Source of the DNA: Rhodothermia bacterium
GTDB taxonomy: Bacteria > Bacteroidota > Rhodothermia > Rhodothermales > JABDKH01
NCBI GenBank assembly: GCA_030431165.1
Contig: JAUIJQ010000185.1
Span: forward strand, 1 to 6,642
Reading direction: 5' to 3'
DNA: 6,642 bases
This document shows, in pieces, positions 6,299 through 6,642 of this stretch (position 1 is the stretch's first letter; every line of letters begins with the position of its first letter). A program made the translations under genes and the position numbers. The notes beneath the pieces were generated by a model. That model made no database searches. It had not been told where the DNA came from and was given only the letters and a program-made list of their open reading frames with translations.

Positions 6299-6642
6299 CT
6301 ACCACTCCGCCCACGTTGCCAACCTGATCCCATCAGGTAGAGTCTCTGTCCAGCCCGGTAAGACGACTGCCGTGGAAACCCGGGCATAGCGAAATCCGAG
6401 GTGCCCGCTGACATCGATGTCGACACGCGAACCGGCGAACCCGCCAATGATGTTCATGCGCTGACCACCCGAGCCGGTCACGTCAATGCCATTGTTCGCG
6501 AAGAGCTGACCGGCTATGGTTGAGTTACCCTCGACCGTGATCCCTCCGTTCGCGTAAAAGCCGGCTTTGGTGTGGCCCTCATCATCGATGTTCTTCTCGA
6601 GCCACGCGTCCCAGTCCATCTCGTCAGCGAAGGGATCAGGAC
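6299..6642 (-). CDS. PilX-like pilus assembly protein, C-terminal part (partial)
   Basis: The reading frame is open to the window edge (113 complete codons visible), so the N-terminus is missing. An internal ATG at 6619 exists, but the frame continues upstream of it as P-D-P-F-A-D-E and no good ribosome site precedes it. The visible part has repeated short glycine/asparagine-rich strands (ANGGITVEGN, FANNGIDVTGSGG, MNIIGGFAGS, VDIDVSGHLGFRY) that look like a right-handed beta-solenoid, as in bactofilin-like or polymer-forming folds. It ends in the aromatic tail LATWAEW. Many PilX-type minor-pilin-associated proteins end with this kind of 'iyadGgi..i.G' repeat followed by a W-x-E tail, which together with the downstream pilus genes is why I call it pilus-associated. 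A signal or prepilin leader cannot be checked here. Two bases separate its TAG from the preferred start of the ATPase, which suggests translational coupling. The family call is moderate; a generic beta-solenoid surface protein is the alternative. Confidence 0.6.
   Translation of the reverse strand, partial: PDPFADEMDWDAWLEKNIDDEGHTKAGFYANGGITVEGNSTIAGQLFANNGIDVTGSGGQRMNIIGGFAGSRVDIDVSGHLGFRYARVSTAVVLPGWTETLPDGIRLATWAEW
6305..6308 (-). promoter_or_regulatory. Ribosome binding site GGAG for the ATPase gene
   Basis: GGAG lies inside the end of the upstream gene, 8 nt before the GTG at 6296-6294. This spacing is why 6296 is preferred over the GTG codons at 6314 and 6305, neither of which has a well-spaced purine-rich site. 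With this start the gene begins 2 nt after the upstream stop codon. Confidence 0.5.

Overview
The window is a bacterial type IV pilus (T4P) assembly region. All supported genes lie on the minus strand, so they read from high to low coordinates. The DNA looks moderately GC-rich by eye. The last protein combines an outer-membrane beta-barrel-like segment carrying an 'RYYGDL' motif with PKD and SPOR domains. That suits a diderm of the Rhodothermota/Bacteroidota side of the FCB group, but this placement is an inference from one protein, and other GC-rich diderms such as Gemmatimonadota remain possible.

In transcription order the layout is: (1) 6642-6299, the C-terminus of a pilus-associated, PilX-like protein cut by the window edge; (2) 6296-5007, a PilT-type hexameric ATPase; (3) 4997-3180, a PilM-PilN fusion; (4) 3183-2236, a PilO-PilP fusion; (5) a 72-bp gap, then 2163-1270, a CPBP (CAAX/bacteriocin-processing) membrane protease; (6) 1414-23, a secreted beta-barrel/PKD/SPOR protein whose true start is unclear. 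Genes 1 to 4 are separated by 2 bp, 9 bp and a 4-bp ATGA overlap, so they very probably form one operon. The only gaps are short, and no tRNA, rRNA, CRISPR array or mobile element was seen.

The usual inner-membrane alignment set PilM, PilN, PilO and PilP appears here as two polypeptides. PilMN joins the cytoplasmic actin-like protein to its membrane partner. PilOP joins the periplasmic PilO fold to a PilP-like beta-domain that would reach toward the secretin. The ATPase would work at the cytoplasmic base. No secretin (PilQ), extension ATPase (PilB) or platform protein (PilC) is in the window. The SPOR/PKD protein could tie the outer membrane to peptidoglycan near this machine, but its link to the pilus rests on gene order alone.

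The points most worth a second look are the double fusion, the loss of nucleotide-binding residues in the PilM part, the unusual Asp box in the ATPase, the barrel-PKD-SPOR architecture, the missing conventional start or possible frameshift between the last two genes, and an inverted repeat that places the CPBP start codon in a hairpin loop.
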